A DNA stretch of 64,000 nucleotides from Phellopilus nigrolimitatus. Lineage: Eukaryota > Basidiomycota > Agaricomycetes > Hymenochaetales > Hymenochaetaceae. Under the pieces are notes generated by a model that saw only the letters and a list, made by a program, of their open reading frames with translations, searched no databases and was not told the origin of the DNA. Within the stretch, counting starts at the first letter, position 1, and every line of letters begins with the position of its first letter. Where the stretch lies: NCBI GenBank assembly GCA_021029095.1, contig JAJOHG010000020.1, positions 558,001-622,000 of the forward strand. The letters are read 5' to 3'. A program made the position numbers and the translations under genes. Positions 24,038 to 36,500 of the stretch are shown one piece after another.

Positions 24038-24893
24038 GACGGAGAGGTCTCTCCTTAGTGAGACGGCCGATGTGAATGGCTGAAGTAAGATTAATTATCC
24101 ATTTATATGGATACCTAGGTTTGCAATATTGCCATGTGGAAGTTTAAGACTTAATCCGAATCCAGATGGGCGGAGGGGATGTGGCGGTTAGTATGGTCGA
24201 ATATACCAGATAATATAACGAGCTGCAGCGCCAGGATTACGGCAAGCTTGCCGTAAACGTTCGTGATATTCCTACCTAAACAGATAAAACCATAAGTTTG
24301 CTCAGGCTGCTGCCTGTATCGCTGACAAAGTGCCAAGTTGCATCGTTACGACACGAGAGCTTACCTCTGTCGAGTTCGGCACGAGTCAGCGCTTCGTTCC
24401 GACGAAGCAAAGTTACTGATAGCAGCGGGTTAACTTTCATATGCGGTGTATGAGAACCTGCAGATCGCAGGAGAGTCTATCAAAAAGAAGTAAACATTTG
24501 TCTGACGACGGTTACTTGATTGAACTTTCTTGGGAATATAATTCTCGAAAGTAACGACGCAGCGCGGCTGCCGAGAGCGTTGTGGACGGCGACGACAGAT
24601 GACATACAGCAAGACGCAAAGGAGATAGCGGACGATGCTGGTCGTTGGCGGTGAACAACGTGTGACCAGGTAGCAGGGGCAGAAGTGTCAAAAGACAAGA
24701 AGCGAACCGACGATGAAGCGCGTGGGAACAGGTGGGAACCGACTTGAGCGTTCCTAACGTCGGCTGGTCCAAACTTGTGCACTCTTGTCTTCAACAACGT
24801 CCATGCTTTCTCTCTTTTACCTCTTTCTTTAGCTTATTATCCCATCTTCCCCGCCCCTACCCCATCCCCGTCCCTGCCTCCTTCGCCTACGAC
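24038..24893. promoter_or_regulatory. Divergent upstream region of gene C and the STK32-like kinase
   Basis: The first ~420 bp repeat the upstream region of gene B with substitutions and small gaps, including an exon-like block starting MKVNPL near 24440 with a GTAAGC donor and a CTGTTTAG acceptor near 24285. The rest, towards 24893, is C/T-rich just before the kinase ATG, as is usual for fungal promoters. Confidence 0.45.
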
Positions 24894-26531
24894 ATGGGCA
24901 GCGGTATCCTCTGCTGCTTTCCCGACCCTGTCGACTTCGATGCAGACGTTAATCTTTTCCACTTCGAGCTTCACAGAGCTATCGGCAAGGGTGCGTTCGG
25001 CAAGGTCAGTTTACAGAATGTCGATTGCTTCAATTTCTCTGTGTCTTATCGATCTATTTTTTTGGTCGCAGGTCCGTGTCGTTGAACACAAGCGGACAAA
25101 GAAACTCTACGCACTCAAGTATATCGACAAAGCACAATGTGTCAAGCAGAAGGCTGTCGCAAACATTATACAGGAACGCCAGCTACTCGAAGAGGTTTGC
25201 CCGCGTCCGCGTTCCTTTCATATGCATAATTGCTGATAGCCATTCAGGTCGACCACCCATTTGTAGTAAATCTTCGATATGCCTTCCAAGACGACGCGAA
25301 CTGTTTCTTTGCTTTGGACCTAATGTTGGGTGGGGACCTACGATGTGGGTACACCGTATCCGTGCCGTTCATTACAAGCTTGCTTACGGTCGTTAAGTCC
25401 ACCTCGAACGCAAAGGAGCGGTCGATGAACCCGCAGTGCGCTTCTGGGTAGCAGAGTTGTCGTCTGCCATATCGTACCTCCACAAGCAACGGATCATCCA
25501 TCGTGACCTCAAACCTGACAACATCCTGCTCGACACCATGGGTCATGCGCATATCACCGACTTCAACGTCGCTATCCACTTCTCATCCTCGCGGCTGCAC
25601 ACGTCTGTCGCTGGCTCGCTCGCATACATGGCTCCCGAGGTTTGCGGTCGCAAAGGCTACTCGTGGCAGGCCGACTGGTGGTCGCTTGGCGTCGTCGCCT
25701 ACGAGCTCCTCTTCGGCCGACGCCCATTCGAGGGTCGCTCTTCGGATGCACTCACTACCGCCATCGTCAAGGACCATGTGCGTTTCCCGGAGCGTGCTCC
25801 GCAGATATGCAGTCCCGATGGCATCAGCGCGCTCAGGCAGTTGCTCGAGCGAAATACGAAGAAGAGGCTCGGTTGCCAGACGGACAGTGACAGGGAGAGC
25901 ATGGACAGTGTCCGACGACATCCTTGGTTCGCGTCGATAGACTGGGCGTTGCTGGAAGGAAAGGATGCACAGCCCCCCTTCGTACCTGACGTGAGTTTAT
26001 TCATACCGTCGTGGAACTCGACTAATTCCTATATGCAGATGCGTAAAGCGAATTTCGATATTTCTCATGAACTTGACGAATTCCTTATGGTCGAAAAGCC
26101 ATTAACTGCTACGAAGCGAAAACAGAACGTCGACCTCGACAAATTGACGCCCGAGTATCGGCAGCTGGAAGAACAGTGCGGCGTCCATTACTTTCTTTGA
26201 CATTCCGTACTCATCGCACTTCAGATTTACGAACTTCGATTCCACGAGACCAAAACGTATGTCCTATTATCCGCATAATCAGCCGATTATGGCCGTGCCT
26301 CCGCAAGGTGACCTGGACGGGTGCGAGCCGTCGCTTGACATGGCGCGTAGCTCGTCACAGACCAACAACTCGCAGTCGCAGTCGCACTCGAACACGCTGG
26401 TTGTAGGCGAGGGCTCGCATGCAGGCTCCCCGCCGCAGTCGCCGACTACCGTCGTGGCGATGCCTACGCCACCGGACCGCGTAGTCATGCGCGTACCGCT
26501 GGGCGGCGACGGGTCAGTGGCGTCAGGTTGA
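24894..26531 (+). CDS. YANK/STK32-like serine/threonine protein kinase
   Basis: AGC-type kinase of the YANK (STK32) family; its physiological role in fungi is little known. The start MGSGILCCF at 24894 offers a glycine for N-myristoylation and two cysteines for palmitoylation, so plasma-membrane attachment is likely. Seen: GKGAFGKV glycine loop, YALKYIDK lysine, HPFVVNLRYAFQD, IIHRDLKPDNILLD, ITDFNVA (DFN in place of DFG, as in YANK kinases), AGSLAYMAPEV, DWWSLGVVAYELLFG and the AGC-like HPWFASIDW. Introns: 25005-25071, 25195-25247, 25345-25397, 25991-26038 and 26176-26224, all in phase. The last one gives EEQFTNFDSTRPKR and a Ser/Gln-rich tail. The gene converges on the PP1 inhibitor gene. 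Confidence 0.9.
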
Positions 26532-26833
26532 CGATTTCTTCACTCCTTTCTTCGGGATCCGACTTTTGTACTCGTCCATTCTTATTTCTCAGCATTTATT
26601 CGCCTACTTTCCTATACCCTCATCGTTAGGATTTTACATCCTCCATGCTTCTTACCGCGCCACGCTCACTGTAGCCTGTATTATTAGTTAGTGCACTCAC
26701 TTTAGGCTCAATCTAATAATGGATCTCATACTCGAAGGAACATGAAATCCATATTGCGAGTAATAAAAAATACAAGTGAAGATATGCATGTTTGATACAA
26801 AGAAGTACGAGTCCGACTATTCATTCATGGTCC

Positions 26834-27537
26834 TTATGCTGTAAAGTATATGACAGTTTATTCGGTCAGTTAGAGCAACAAGCGACATAGTATGCCTCTT
26901 ACCTGACCCCCTTTCCTTCCCTTTCTTCCCTTTTCCCGGCGGAGGCTGCCTCTCGTAGGCATTAGGTTCCTCCTCCAGCCCTTGCACAGTCTCGCTCTCC
27001 CCAGCTTCCCGAACCGCCTGACCTTCCCCGGCGCCAGAGGTTCCATTCTCACCATCCTGCGAATGTGGTCGATGTGCACGATGGCGATGGTTACGCCGGC
27101 TGAGCCGTCCGCGCGGCTGCGCCCGCCCGCCGCACGACGAGTCCGAGCCCGCGCCCGAGTCCGAGTCCGCATCCGAGTCGCTCGACTCGGAGGATGACTC
27201 GTCGAAACGCCGCGGCTTGTGGTATATGCAGCATACTGCGCGCGCATGAGCGACCATATGGGCAGTGAAGTGACAAGCGCAACGCACTCTTCGACTTCTT
27301 CTTGCCCATGCCTTCGTTGTCGACGACGTCCTCCGTCCACGCGACGCGCGGGCGGCTACGCGGCCCCCCTCGCAGCCGCAGCACACCCTGCACACGCGAG
27401 GTGTCGCTGCTTCCCTGCTCGCCGTCCGATCCGTCCAGACGTGCTTCACGAGGCTGGCTATCGTGCTGTACGATCGTGCGCGAGCCGTCGGCTGGCGCCG
27501 CGGTTGATGGGCCTGGGCGTGTGGCGACGTATGACAT
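26834..27537 (-). CDS. Type 1 protein phosphatase inhibitor, Ypi1/PPP1R11 family
   Basis: Small disordered inhibitor and regulator of protein phosphatase 1 (Glc7-type), nuclear by family. The start at 27537 gives MSYVATRPGPSTAAPADGSR and then a basic stretch with RVAWTEDVVDNEGMGKKKSK. RVAW is the RVxF-type docking motif and the following block is the family signature. An intron of 52 bp (27287-27236) joins KKKSK to ICCIYHKPRRFDESS, the conserved Cys/His segment. A Ser/Asp run, RGRLSRRNHRHRAH and a Gly/Lys tail follow. A second intron (about 26902-26839) would place the stop at 26834; without it the frame reads on to 26817. Confidence 0.88.
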
Positions 27538-27830
27538 TGAGAGTGATGGTAACAGATTCAGATTTGACGCGAGTGAGAGATGAGTAGAAATGGAGATGGA
27601 TGAAGGCGTTTATAAAGCTGTGACCGGCGGTTTACAGAAAGATGCGATGCGCTTCCGAATCTGGGCAAACTAACCGAGTCTCAAAAAGTATAGGAAAAAT
27701 AATGGTTGATCGAGCCTTTATTTTGGTGTTTTGCAGCAACATAATACATGTAAAAAAGAGGAGTGACAACAAATGAGAAGAGAAAGCAAGATATGTACGA
27801 GAGGGCAATAGACCAGAATGTCGACAATAT
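27538..27830. other. Short intergenic region
   Basis: 293 bp between the stop of the polymerase subunit gene and the start of the Ypi1 gene, both on the minus strand. It presumably holds the Ypi1 promoter and the end of the upstream transcript. No exon seen. Confidence 0.4.
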
Positions 27831-29889
27831 TCATCTATTTTTCTTTCCAAAGAAGCTCTCCAAGCCGCTTTGACCTTGTTTCGATGACTGACTTTTCGCC
27901 TTCGCCGCAGGTTTGCCGGTTGATTTCTTCGCTTCCGCTTTCACCGGAACTGGAGGCACCGGACTTCGATTACGGACTGACGTCTTGGTCTCCAACTCCG
28001 ACTCTCCATCATTAGCTAGCTTCCGAACGGTCTTCTCTTTGCAGACGCCTCTATGGCAAATTTCGTCTTCGGCTTCGCAGCCTCTTTCTCCTTTTCAGCT
28101 TCTGCTTCCTCTTCATCGACAGACTCATACGAGGAATAGTCGACCGTGACTGAAGCACATTGTCAATATCCTTTTTTGTTGTCAAAAAGAATGTACGAAC
28201 CCATGTAGCCCTTCTCGTCGAAGTCCGTTTTGCTCTTCACGATACGTTTCTTCTTCAGGCCATTACTACCAATCGGAATGATCTTCTTCCCTTACGTTTA
28301 CGAGGCTTTGACTTTGGTGCAGGATCAGAGTCCTCATCCCGTGTTGTATCGTCTTTTTGTGTAGAATGCTCCTCTTCCTCTTCGTCGCCTACAGACGGAC
28401 TTGACGGAGGTGCAGGGTCTCGATACTCTGATTACCTCGGCTAGGAGAGATTCAGTGAAAGATGACGTCGACCGTGATAAGAGAAGCTCACAATCATCGA
28501 CGTCCATTATAGCACGGATGCTCCGCTCAGCATCCGACTCATCGTCCATGGCTTTTATTTCCCCTTGAGGACGTTCCTTGGTTTGACGATCTCCTCTTCA
28601 TCATCTGATATGACCACGCGCTTCTTGAGACGAGATGCGTTTGAAGCATCCGGTATTGACGAGTTAGAAGAACGTATGGGCTCGGCCTTCGTCTTTACAG
28701 GCGGCGTTTCCTTCTCTTCTTCCTCCTCCTCCTCCTCTTCTTCCTCCCGTCTTTGTATCATGATATTGGACTTCCGTTTTGTCCCGCGCTTCAAAAATCG
28801 TCAGCTAATGAAAGCCACTCATTGTCTCACATACCTTTTCCTGAGAATCTACCTTTGCCTTCTTTGCATCTTCCACTTTGACTGCGGCCTTCGCTTCGGA
28901 CGGTTCTTTCTTGACCTGTTTTGCCTTTGCCTTACTCCAATCTAATTTGCCTGAGGTCTTTGGCCTTTCCTTCTCGGAAGCGACTGGCACGGGCTTGACC
29001 TGTGGTTTCTCCTGAACCTTCGCTTTAGTGATAGGTACATTCGTCAATTTCGAAGATGACGCCTGAAGTTTCACAGGCGCAGGGGGGTTACTAGGCTTTC
29101 CTGTTAATTCAACTCCCTGGAAAGCTCAGTTAGAACATGATCCAACTGTAGAAAATGGATCATATAACCTTGACATAGGGACTTAAGATCTTCCCTACAG
29201 TTTCTGCAAAGCTACGGCCACCAGCAGCATCTATTTCTCGAATCTCTTGAGATGGCACGCATATCAAGGACAGGTCCTGAGCGTGCAGTAAGTCAGTGAG
29301 TCAGCTTTTCGCTGGTAAAGAATGACTTGACTCGCACAGTCAGAGCATTGGCAGACAGGGCATAGACGTGCAGCGACCTGACTTTGACGAATGTGGCTTT
29401 AGCATCTGATGAAACGGATGTTATGAAATTGGTTGCAAAACGGAATGTAGCACTTAGCACGCACTCTCCAGATCTTGCTCGCTGACGAGGATAACCTTTC
29501 GCACCTGCCAGTCTGTTTCGTTTACGCCATCCACATCCATGTTGTCATGGGCAGCTTCATCAGCCTCCCGAGCGTCCACGTCCCCAGACAGCCAAAATGT
29601 CGCGTATACCGGTTGCGAGGTTTCGCGTTTCTGCGCGTGAAACGAGGCGAGCGCACTGTTCACAATGTTCAGTTTTTGGAACAGATCGTGTTCGACGCGT
29701 TGGCTGCTTACTTCTTCGCGGCATTGACATGGATAGCCAGTTTGCGACTCAGCAGTTTGAAGGTAACCTGTCATGGTTCAGTATGACACTCGACGCGCTT
29801 GAAAGTGAAGCACCTACTACATTCCCATTTTCGACTACTTCTCGCTGGAGATACGCGTTGATAGTGTCATCAGCTGTGGTGGTCGACAT
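27831..29889 (-). CDS. DNA polymerase delta subunit 3 (Cdc27/POLD3 family)
   Basis: Accessory subunit that links the polymerase delta holoenzyme to PCNA in the nucleus. Exon 1 (ATG at 29889) reads MSTTTADDTINAYLQREVV; spliced exons give VTFKLLSRKLAIHVNAAK and ALASFHAQKRETSQPVYATF, the conserved N-terminal fold. Further exons: LICVPSQEIREIDAAGG near 29250 and a long Lys/Glu/Ser-rich tail with an E-run near 28730. The tail contains SNGLKKKRIVKSKTDFDEKGYMG (near 28270-28210) and DYSSYESVDEEE (near 28130). The C-terminus is QSGLESFFGKKNR, a textbook PIP box (QxxLxxFF) as in Cdc27. One missing base near 28042 has to be assumed to connect the Glu-rich tail to the PIP-box frame. Divergent from the next gene, with 152 bp between the starts. 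Confidence 0.88.
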
Positions 29890-29965
29890 GGTCTAGCTTT
29901 TTACTTTCGTTCGTAGTTCAGACGCGCTCGCGACTCGGTCTGCAGCTGAGTCACGTGAATATTCG

Positions 29966-30001
29966 CACGACTTTAGTTCAGCCCGACTTTAGTTCAGCCT
30001 G
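29966..30001 (+). repeat. Short tandem duplication in a divergent promoter
   Basis: The motif CGACTTTAGTTCAGCC occurs twice in a row (second copy ends CAGCCTG) between the POLD3 and the next gene's start codons. A recent local duplication, or a paired binding site. Confidence 0.6.
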
Positions 30002-30041
30002 GCTTCGCTTTACCGCTGCAATATCACCGCCTTCACGAAAG

Positions 30042-33000
30042 ATGTCCAGACAGCTGACGAACGAAGAACTCCTGGCCAGCAATAAGAAAGTCTTTGGGTC
30101 GATAGAAAGAAAACTCGCTTCCAATGACGAAAGACCTTTATAGAAGCTGCAGCAAAGATAACCAAGTTCATCGAAAAAAGAGAGGCGTATTATCCTCAGG
30201 CTCGACCATTTGTGAGCCGCCAAATTGTCGTTGTCGCTTTTCATTTTAACGCCTCATTGTGCCTAGATCGGTAATATTCTCAGGGTAATCCTTCTGATTC
30301 GTTTCTGCTGGCCACTGCTTGATTATCGCACTATAGACTGCAAGATCAACCCTCACTCGCCTGACAGGATCTGCAGTCCCTTTTAAATTCCAGTCGCCTT
30401 GTCCAGATTCGCTGGAGCCTCGTATCTACGCTTATAGTCGACTAGTGCTGACCGCAAGTCAGCATGCAGTCTGTTTTCTTGTAGATATCCCGCTCATAGG
30501 TAATTTGATTTTCTTCGTTGTACGTATTGGTGACTCATACGTTCAGCCTACAGACGAATTGACGGATATATTTGTATCTGCGAAGGTTCCAGAAGCAGAA
30601 CATCAAAACTTTCTAGATTATTTTGCAGTACACCGAGGACAGTGGCCAACAGCGTTACCAGAAGGCGTACTTGAACCTACCGGAAAGACACCAGAGTAGC
30701 ATCCTGTCCAAAATTTCCCGAAGATATCCAGACATTGATTCATATATGTTTGACAGGCAAGTTGAACAGGTTACTGCCGAAAACGCGCTTCAGGCTTCCC
30801 GGGAATCCGTACCGCTGTCGCTGCTGATTCACGACATGGATGACCAGATCCCCAAGATCCCCACAGTACGTCAAACCAAGACAGCCTAAGACTAACAGAT
30901 GCTTATATATGCCACAGGGCTCAAACCGCACATCAAGAAGAAACGCAAACACGAAAAAAAACGCACTCGCGAAGAAAAAGGCGCGAGAACGTTCCGAGGA
31001 GGAAAAGGAAAAGCAGGAGAAGGTGTTGAAGTACGACCTTCTGCTCAACGTAAACCTATCCTTTTCTCTTTTTCACGACATTGGCTGAGAATATTATTCA
31101 GCTCTTTCGCCAGCAGTTTACGGCTGACACACCGCCTGCCATGAAGCCTGGTCAAAGCAAAACATCATTGACGCTCGACTCTACCGTGCAATCTCCTCAA
31201 GTCTTTAGTGTTCAACCGCCAAGTCCAGTGCAACCACCGTCGGCCTCTTCCATCTCTCGAGCAATACCTTCATCGAGTGCTCTAGCTAACCCGTTACCTC
31301 CTTCTGCAGTAAAGACACCCCTGTCCAAAGTGGCATCTCCGCTGACCGCATTGCGGAATACGACGCCTAAATTGGCGTCTCCAGTACCGGCCTCGCCCTT
31401 GATCGAAAACCCGCGTGGATCTATTATGGTCTCTGATACCGCAGTGACGAATACCTCTAAATCCTCAGTGTCGGAAAGCGCACGTACTCAGGCACCACCT
31501 ACTCCAATGCTACAAGTGACAACTCCCTCGGTAAGCGCGCAAAGTTGTGCATCTGGGGTCTTAGCGTCATCCCCAAAACCTACGACGCCGGCAACGTCAA
31601 TGGCGGAGACAGCGTCGTCAATTCCACCCTTTGCGATGTCGTCATCCGCTAAGCCGGCCTCTCGTCCAAGAAAGAAACCAAAACTCGGGAAAGACAAGTC
31701 ATTGCTAGTCAATTCTTCGCTTGTGCAGGAAGACCTTACCTGGTTCTCGACGAAACAGGGCAAGACCTCAGAGCTTTCTGCTACTTCCGCCTCTGCGATT
31801 GTAGTCAAAGAGGAACATAAAAGTCCTTCGCTAAGTTTGAATCCTCTGCCGGACGTATCTGCGAGTAAAAAGCTCTACTCCTGTACCTGGTGATGTCGCC
31901 AGACCATTACCTGTGATGGAAGTTCCGCCACCGCTTTCGAACACAGGCAAAGAAGCGCGACTGGCGCCCATTGAGCTTGATGTTGGCATCGAAACCGCGA
32001 TATCACCAATGATGTCGAATCAGGGAAGGTTTGGAAGAATATTGAAAGCTGCGGCCATATCATCTAGAGCACCATCCAACGAGCGCAAGAGTCAAACCTC
32101 AGTAGCATCACCAACACCTGCCTCTTCAGGAGCGAAGGCTGTCAGCGCGAACTTTGAAGAATTCGTTAATACCTCCACTGCGCCACCATCTTCGCTATTG
32201 ACGAAGGAACCAGCACCCCAGATGAATCCTTCGACTTCCGATATTGATGTTGTCATGGACATCTCCTCAGACTCGGAGAACCAGAGTCCGGAAAATCTGG
32301 CAACAGCAGTGATAGAACATCTTGATGGAAAAGCTCCGGACATCATGGACATCGACAATTGTATGCCTATTAAATAGTTATGACACTCTATCTTTGCTTA
32401 ATTTATTTCTTGTCAGCCGAAGCAGCAAGCGCGTCAGGATGCGCGTCAGTTGCGAGTCCACCAAAAGACAAGCAGGAAACTCCTACCTCGAGAGACGCAT
32501 CCGCACTGGCTATCCCAGCATCTGCACTGCCCTCGAGTACGATGCTTTATTCTAAAGTGATCGAATTGCAAAATGCAAGTTCTATTATCCATAAATGTTC
32601 AACGAAAAGTGTTTTCGGTCCGTCCACCGCAGTATATGTCTCTGTGAATATCGGAGAATCCACGGGCAGTACTGTCGTGATGGACTTTGAGCTGACTCTC
32701 AACCAAGAGAGACAACTTCAGCTCTGGAAGATGCGGGAGCAGCACGCACAGTAAGTTAGATCATCGGAAGTCGAGATCATCCAAATGATTTATTTCCTTC
32801 GAAACAGGGATGTCTCAAACAGTACATGTCTGTCCTTAGCCTGTTACAAGCAAGACGACGTGGTCGATGTGGGCTTTCGTCTCAATGTCGAAGACGGCGT
32901 ACTCGTTGTGGAATCTAGTCCTAGTGGCGAGAAAGACAAGAACAACAATTCGACGCTGTGCGAATTGACACCGTCTTGGCCTACGAATTCCCGCCTTTCA

Positions 33001-33335
33001 GCTCAGATAGGTACATCCAGGCTGTTCCTCGCACCGCCTGTACAGGTTCGTTTTTGCACCGTGCCGATACGCTTGCTGCACTAGTCTTATGAGCCCCATC
33101 CTAGATGACAGAAGAGAAGTTTGTGGATCTCACAGCTTTCATCGAAGGAAAGCACATTGAGATCCGTCTGGACCATGCCTGTGACATGACGGACTATGTA
33201 TTCGCTCTTATCGCTCATCCTCCGACTTCTTCGCAATTACATGTCTTGGACGAAAAAAGAACAAAATGCAAAAAATGGCGTGATTGCCTTGACGAGCTCA
33301 GAAGGCCATTTACACACGCCGAAGTGTTTGGGTAA
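30042..33335 (+). CDS. Long Ser/Pro-rich protein of unknown function
   Basis: Not recognised. MSRQLTNEELLASNKKVFGS starts at 30042 and continues into a helical segment FIEAAAKITKFIEKREAYYP, but only if one base is added near 30137. After introns near 30230 and 30300-30330 come RSTLTRLTGSAVPFKFQSPC and, after a splice that ends at TTTTGCAG near 30628, QQRYQKAYLNLPERHQSSIL, RRYPDIDSYMFDRQVEQVT and a Lys/Arg-rich helix. The middle (31100-32350) is Ser/Thr/Pro-rich with a basic patch KPASRPRKKPKLGK and acidic DIDVVMDISSDSE, possibly nuclear with a SUMO-interacting-like motif. The C-terminal part (32540-33335) looks folded: TMLYSKVIELQNASSIIHKC, TVVMDFELTLNQERQLQLW and KFVDLTAFIEGKHIEIRLDH. It converges on the Yvc1 gene. 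Confidence 0.55.
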
Positions 33336-33597
33336 TGAAGTAAATCCACGTAGCAGAATAGGTTCTTGGAATCGCTCTTAATCTTATCGTAATGTTGTCA
33401 TAGACTGTAACACTGCAACTAAAACGTTAAAATCGTTACTATGTACGGGTATTTCCAATGCTCTGGTGTTTGCCGTCAACTAAAGAGTACTGTTGTGTCG
33501 AGAGCTGTGACCGGCAGTCTCGTTCCGCATGCCCCTCGTCAAGGTAAGGAGGAGGTTCTCGATACGTGCTTGTCGTTCCTGTTTACCATCAGCACAA

Positions 33598-36500
33598 TCA
33601 AGCATCCTTTCTCAAGAAGCTGCTTACTTGAAGTTCCTTCATTTCGTCTTTCAGCTTTTGCACCGGTAAATCCCGTATACCTTCAAGAACATTCTCAAGC
33701 TTCCTGACACCAGCTATCGCATCCTCAGTCATCCCCGGGGCGACAGTGTTGTCCGAGAAAGACGTCACTAGACGCGGCCCACTGAACAGCCGAGTCAACG
33801 GGCTCGGCGCCTTTGGTAAGCCCAGCCCGCCCGCCTGTTCAGGATTTGATTGCAGGCTCATCTTGGGCCGACGGCGTGGGGAGCGCGGCCCTCCTGGCGA
33901 GGGAAGGCCCCGCTCTGGCGATTCCGGGACGCTGGTGCTTATAGCACGCTTTCGAGACAAAGTACGCGCGCGCCGGTACGGCATGCTTTCCCGAGACGCG
34001 AGCGAGCGCAGTGCGGGCCTGTCATCTTCGTCGTCAAATTCCTCATAAAGCTCGTGCTCCTGCTCATTCGAGAGTTCGACATCGAAAATCGCGTCGTACA
34101 GCGTGTGTGCGTGCGTCCCAATCAACGCCTCGACAAGTGGCATTGTCTTCAGGTTACGCGGGAGTGAATTGTAGATGTGGTGCGCGGTCTCTTTGCCGGA
34201 CGCGCGTACACCCTGCCCTGTGACGAAGTAACGTTCGTAGATGCCGATGACGATCAGGACCGGGAAGGACTAAGAAGAGTGTTAACAAGACGGTTCCGTT
34301 ATCCGATACAAAAGAACTCACAGTCAGTCGAATGAGGAACACATTGACAGAGTGCAGTGCGCGAGGCGAAAGAACCCAGCTTAGGGGAAGAAGCAACATG
34401 TACGCAAAGAGATTGAACGGCGGTTGGTAGCTGAATAAAGCATCCAATTTGACACTAATTGAAAGTCAGTACGAACTGTTCAATTACAAGTGTCAAATAT
34501 TACCCTTCAATAGTGGTGATTGTGAATTGGAACAGATACTGTTACATAGCTGGTTGAGATGAAGTTGACGAATCTACAGCGTGACTTACTTCTTTGCTCG
34601 CATTCTGTAGTAGAAACTCAGTCACCTTGCGAGACAGGCATGTCAATATAATGAAGCTCACCTCATTGATCCGCGCGAAGGTATTTGACAAAATTGAAAT
34701 GAGTACTATAGGGGTCTGCATTCAACAGGAGACATCCAGTCTGAAGAAGAGCACATACTTGTCAAGAGCAGCGTGTTCGATAGCGCAGCGAATGTCGTCA
34801 TCAGAATCGGACCAAACACTTTATGGAAGCTCTCCGCTTGAGAGAAACTGAGGTACGTGTTGCCGAACCATATCTGCACCATTAACCACATTATCTTCTT
34901 CAACGGCCATTGAGCTTTGTCGGCTACAATGTGGAAGTGATTGTTTTGATGAGCACATTTGTTTACTATGATTTAAAATACTTTGAATGATCTCACCCAG
35001 GGTCCAAAGCGTAAACAGCAAGCCTGAGAAGCATACGGCAGCAACACATATGAAGAAAACGAATTCGACAACCATTCCTCGCAGAGCACTTAACCGCACC
35101 ATTCAGATCTGATTAACTCGTTAGTGTCCTAATGGACTCACAGGATGACAACGTTGTTTTTTATCGCAAAGAACGCCAGCCTACAGTAGTTTAGATAAAC
35201 GATGGGTCTAGATAAAGTTAGACATACCGAGGAAATAGAATGCATGCGCCGCATGCAAGGATGTCAAAAGCCAATTCCGAAGAATAAGCTGGAGTGTCAG
35301 TTGAGCTATGCGTCAAAAACCAAATATGGCTCATATCAACCGACCATTTCCCTGAGACAAGCCCTTTATACGCAGTCCAAGATACGTGAGGACAATGACC
35401 AGAAAGGCTGTATCGAAAACGTTCCACATCTGCAAAGGAATTGAGAACTATAATCGTATCAAAACTGCTGACCCTTACGCTAGCAATATATACTGTCGAA
35501 AGAAGTCAGTCCAGATCCCTTGGAAAGCGCTTGAGAAAGACTCACTACTCCATCCATGCTCACGAGCCTGAGCATATTCTTCTAAAACAAATCCAAGCGC
35601 AAATACAATAAAAACGCCCTCCCACTTTCCAAGCTTGTCGAAGTCTTGGTCTAAGATAGGCATGGTTATGAACATCAACCTCATAATGCTACATCTTACG
35701 AACAAAACGTACTCGAGAGGCAGAGGCAGAACGTCAGCATTAGCACCACGAAATTGAGAAATTCCAAAATAGCTCCATATTTGGGCACCCGGAGACTATT
35801 GGGAATAGTTTAGCGTTGCCATCGAAAATGAGTTCAGAGACGTACCGGTAATGATTCAGGAAAGGAGCTTTCCTGCTGTCGTAAATTTCAATTGCCCGAG
35901 GCTTGTAATTGTCTGCCAAGAGGGACCGGTTTGATACAGTGGAAAAGACAATACGTCCGGCGTAGATGTCGTTGACGATCGTCTGCACCACAGCAGTCGA
36001 AAGGAAATCCTTTGCCTTTGTTGCGATGGCCATCTTTATGAATGGGTCCAATAAATCTGATATCCACTATAATAATAAATCGGATAATACCTCTAAAGCG
36101 CTAGTCGGGTCATCCAGGTCCTTTTCATCTCCACCCAGCGATTCTTTTACATCCTCGACAACATCCTGTGGTGCACCAGAAATCGGGTTCCAGCTCGTCG
36201 TAAGCACAGCGGTCAGCTCCAGTTTATTATTCGCAAAGTGGCGGACGAGCTTCATTGCTAGAAGCTCACACAGCATTGCACGTGACGCCATGACATTTGC
36301 GTGCGCAAGGTCCTCGTCGGTAATAGAAATGAAGTGAGAGCGTACGACGAGACACGCATACACCACACCCATATTCTTCAGCTTCGCATACTTGAATACC
36401 AAAGGTCGTATTATCGCAAAATTGATATCGGACGCTGTTAGTTGCCTGTTTAAAATAGGTTGGCGGACCGACGGTTTAAAATAAGATATGTATGTGCGTA

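Noticed and set aside
28690..28750. CCT/CTT-rich tract as a possible microsatellite element
   Set aside because: It encodes the poly-Glu run of the polymerase delta subunit tail, which is common for this protein.
30570..30629. Apparent frameshift in the unknown Ser/Pro-rich gene
   Set aside because: A donor at GTATCT and an acceptor TTTTGCAG about 58 bp apart give an in-phase intron.
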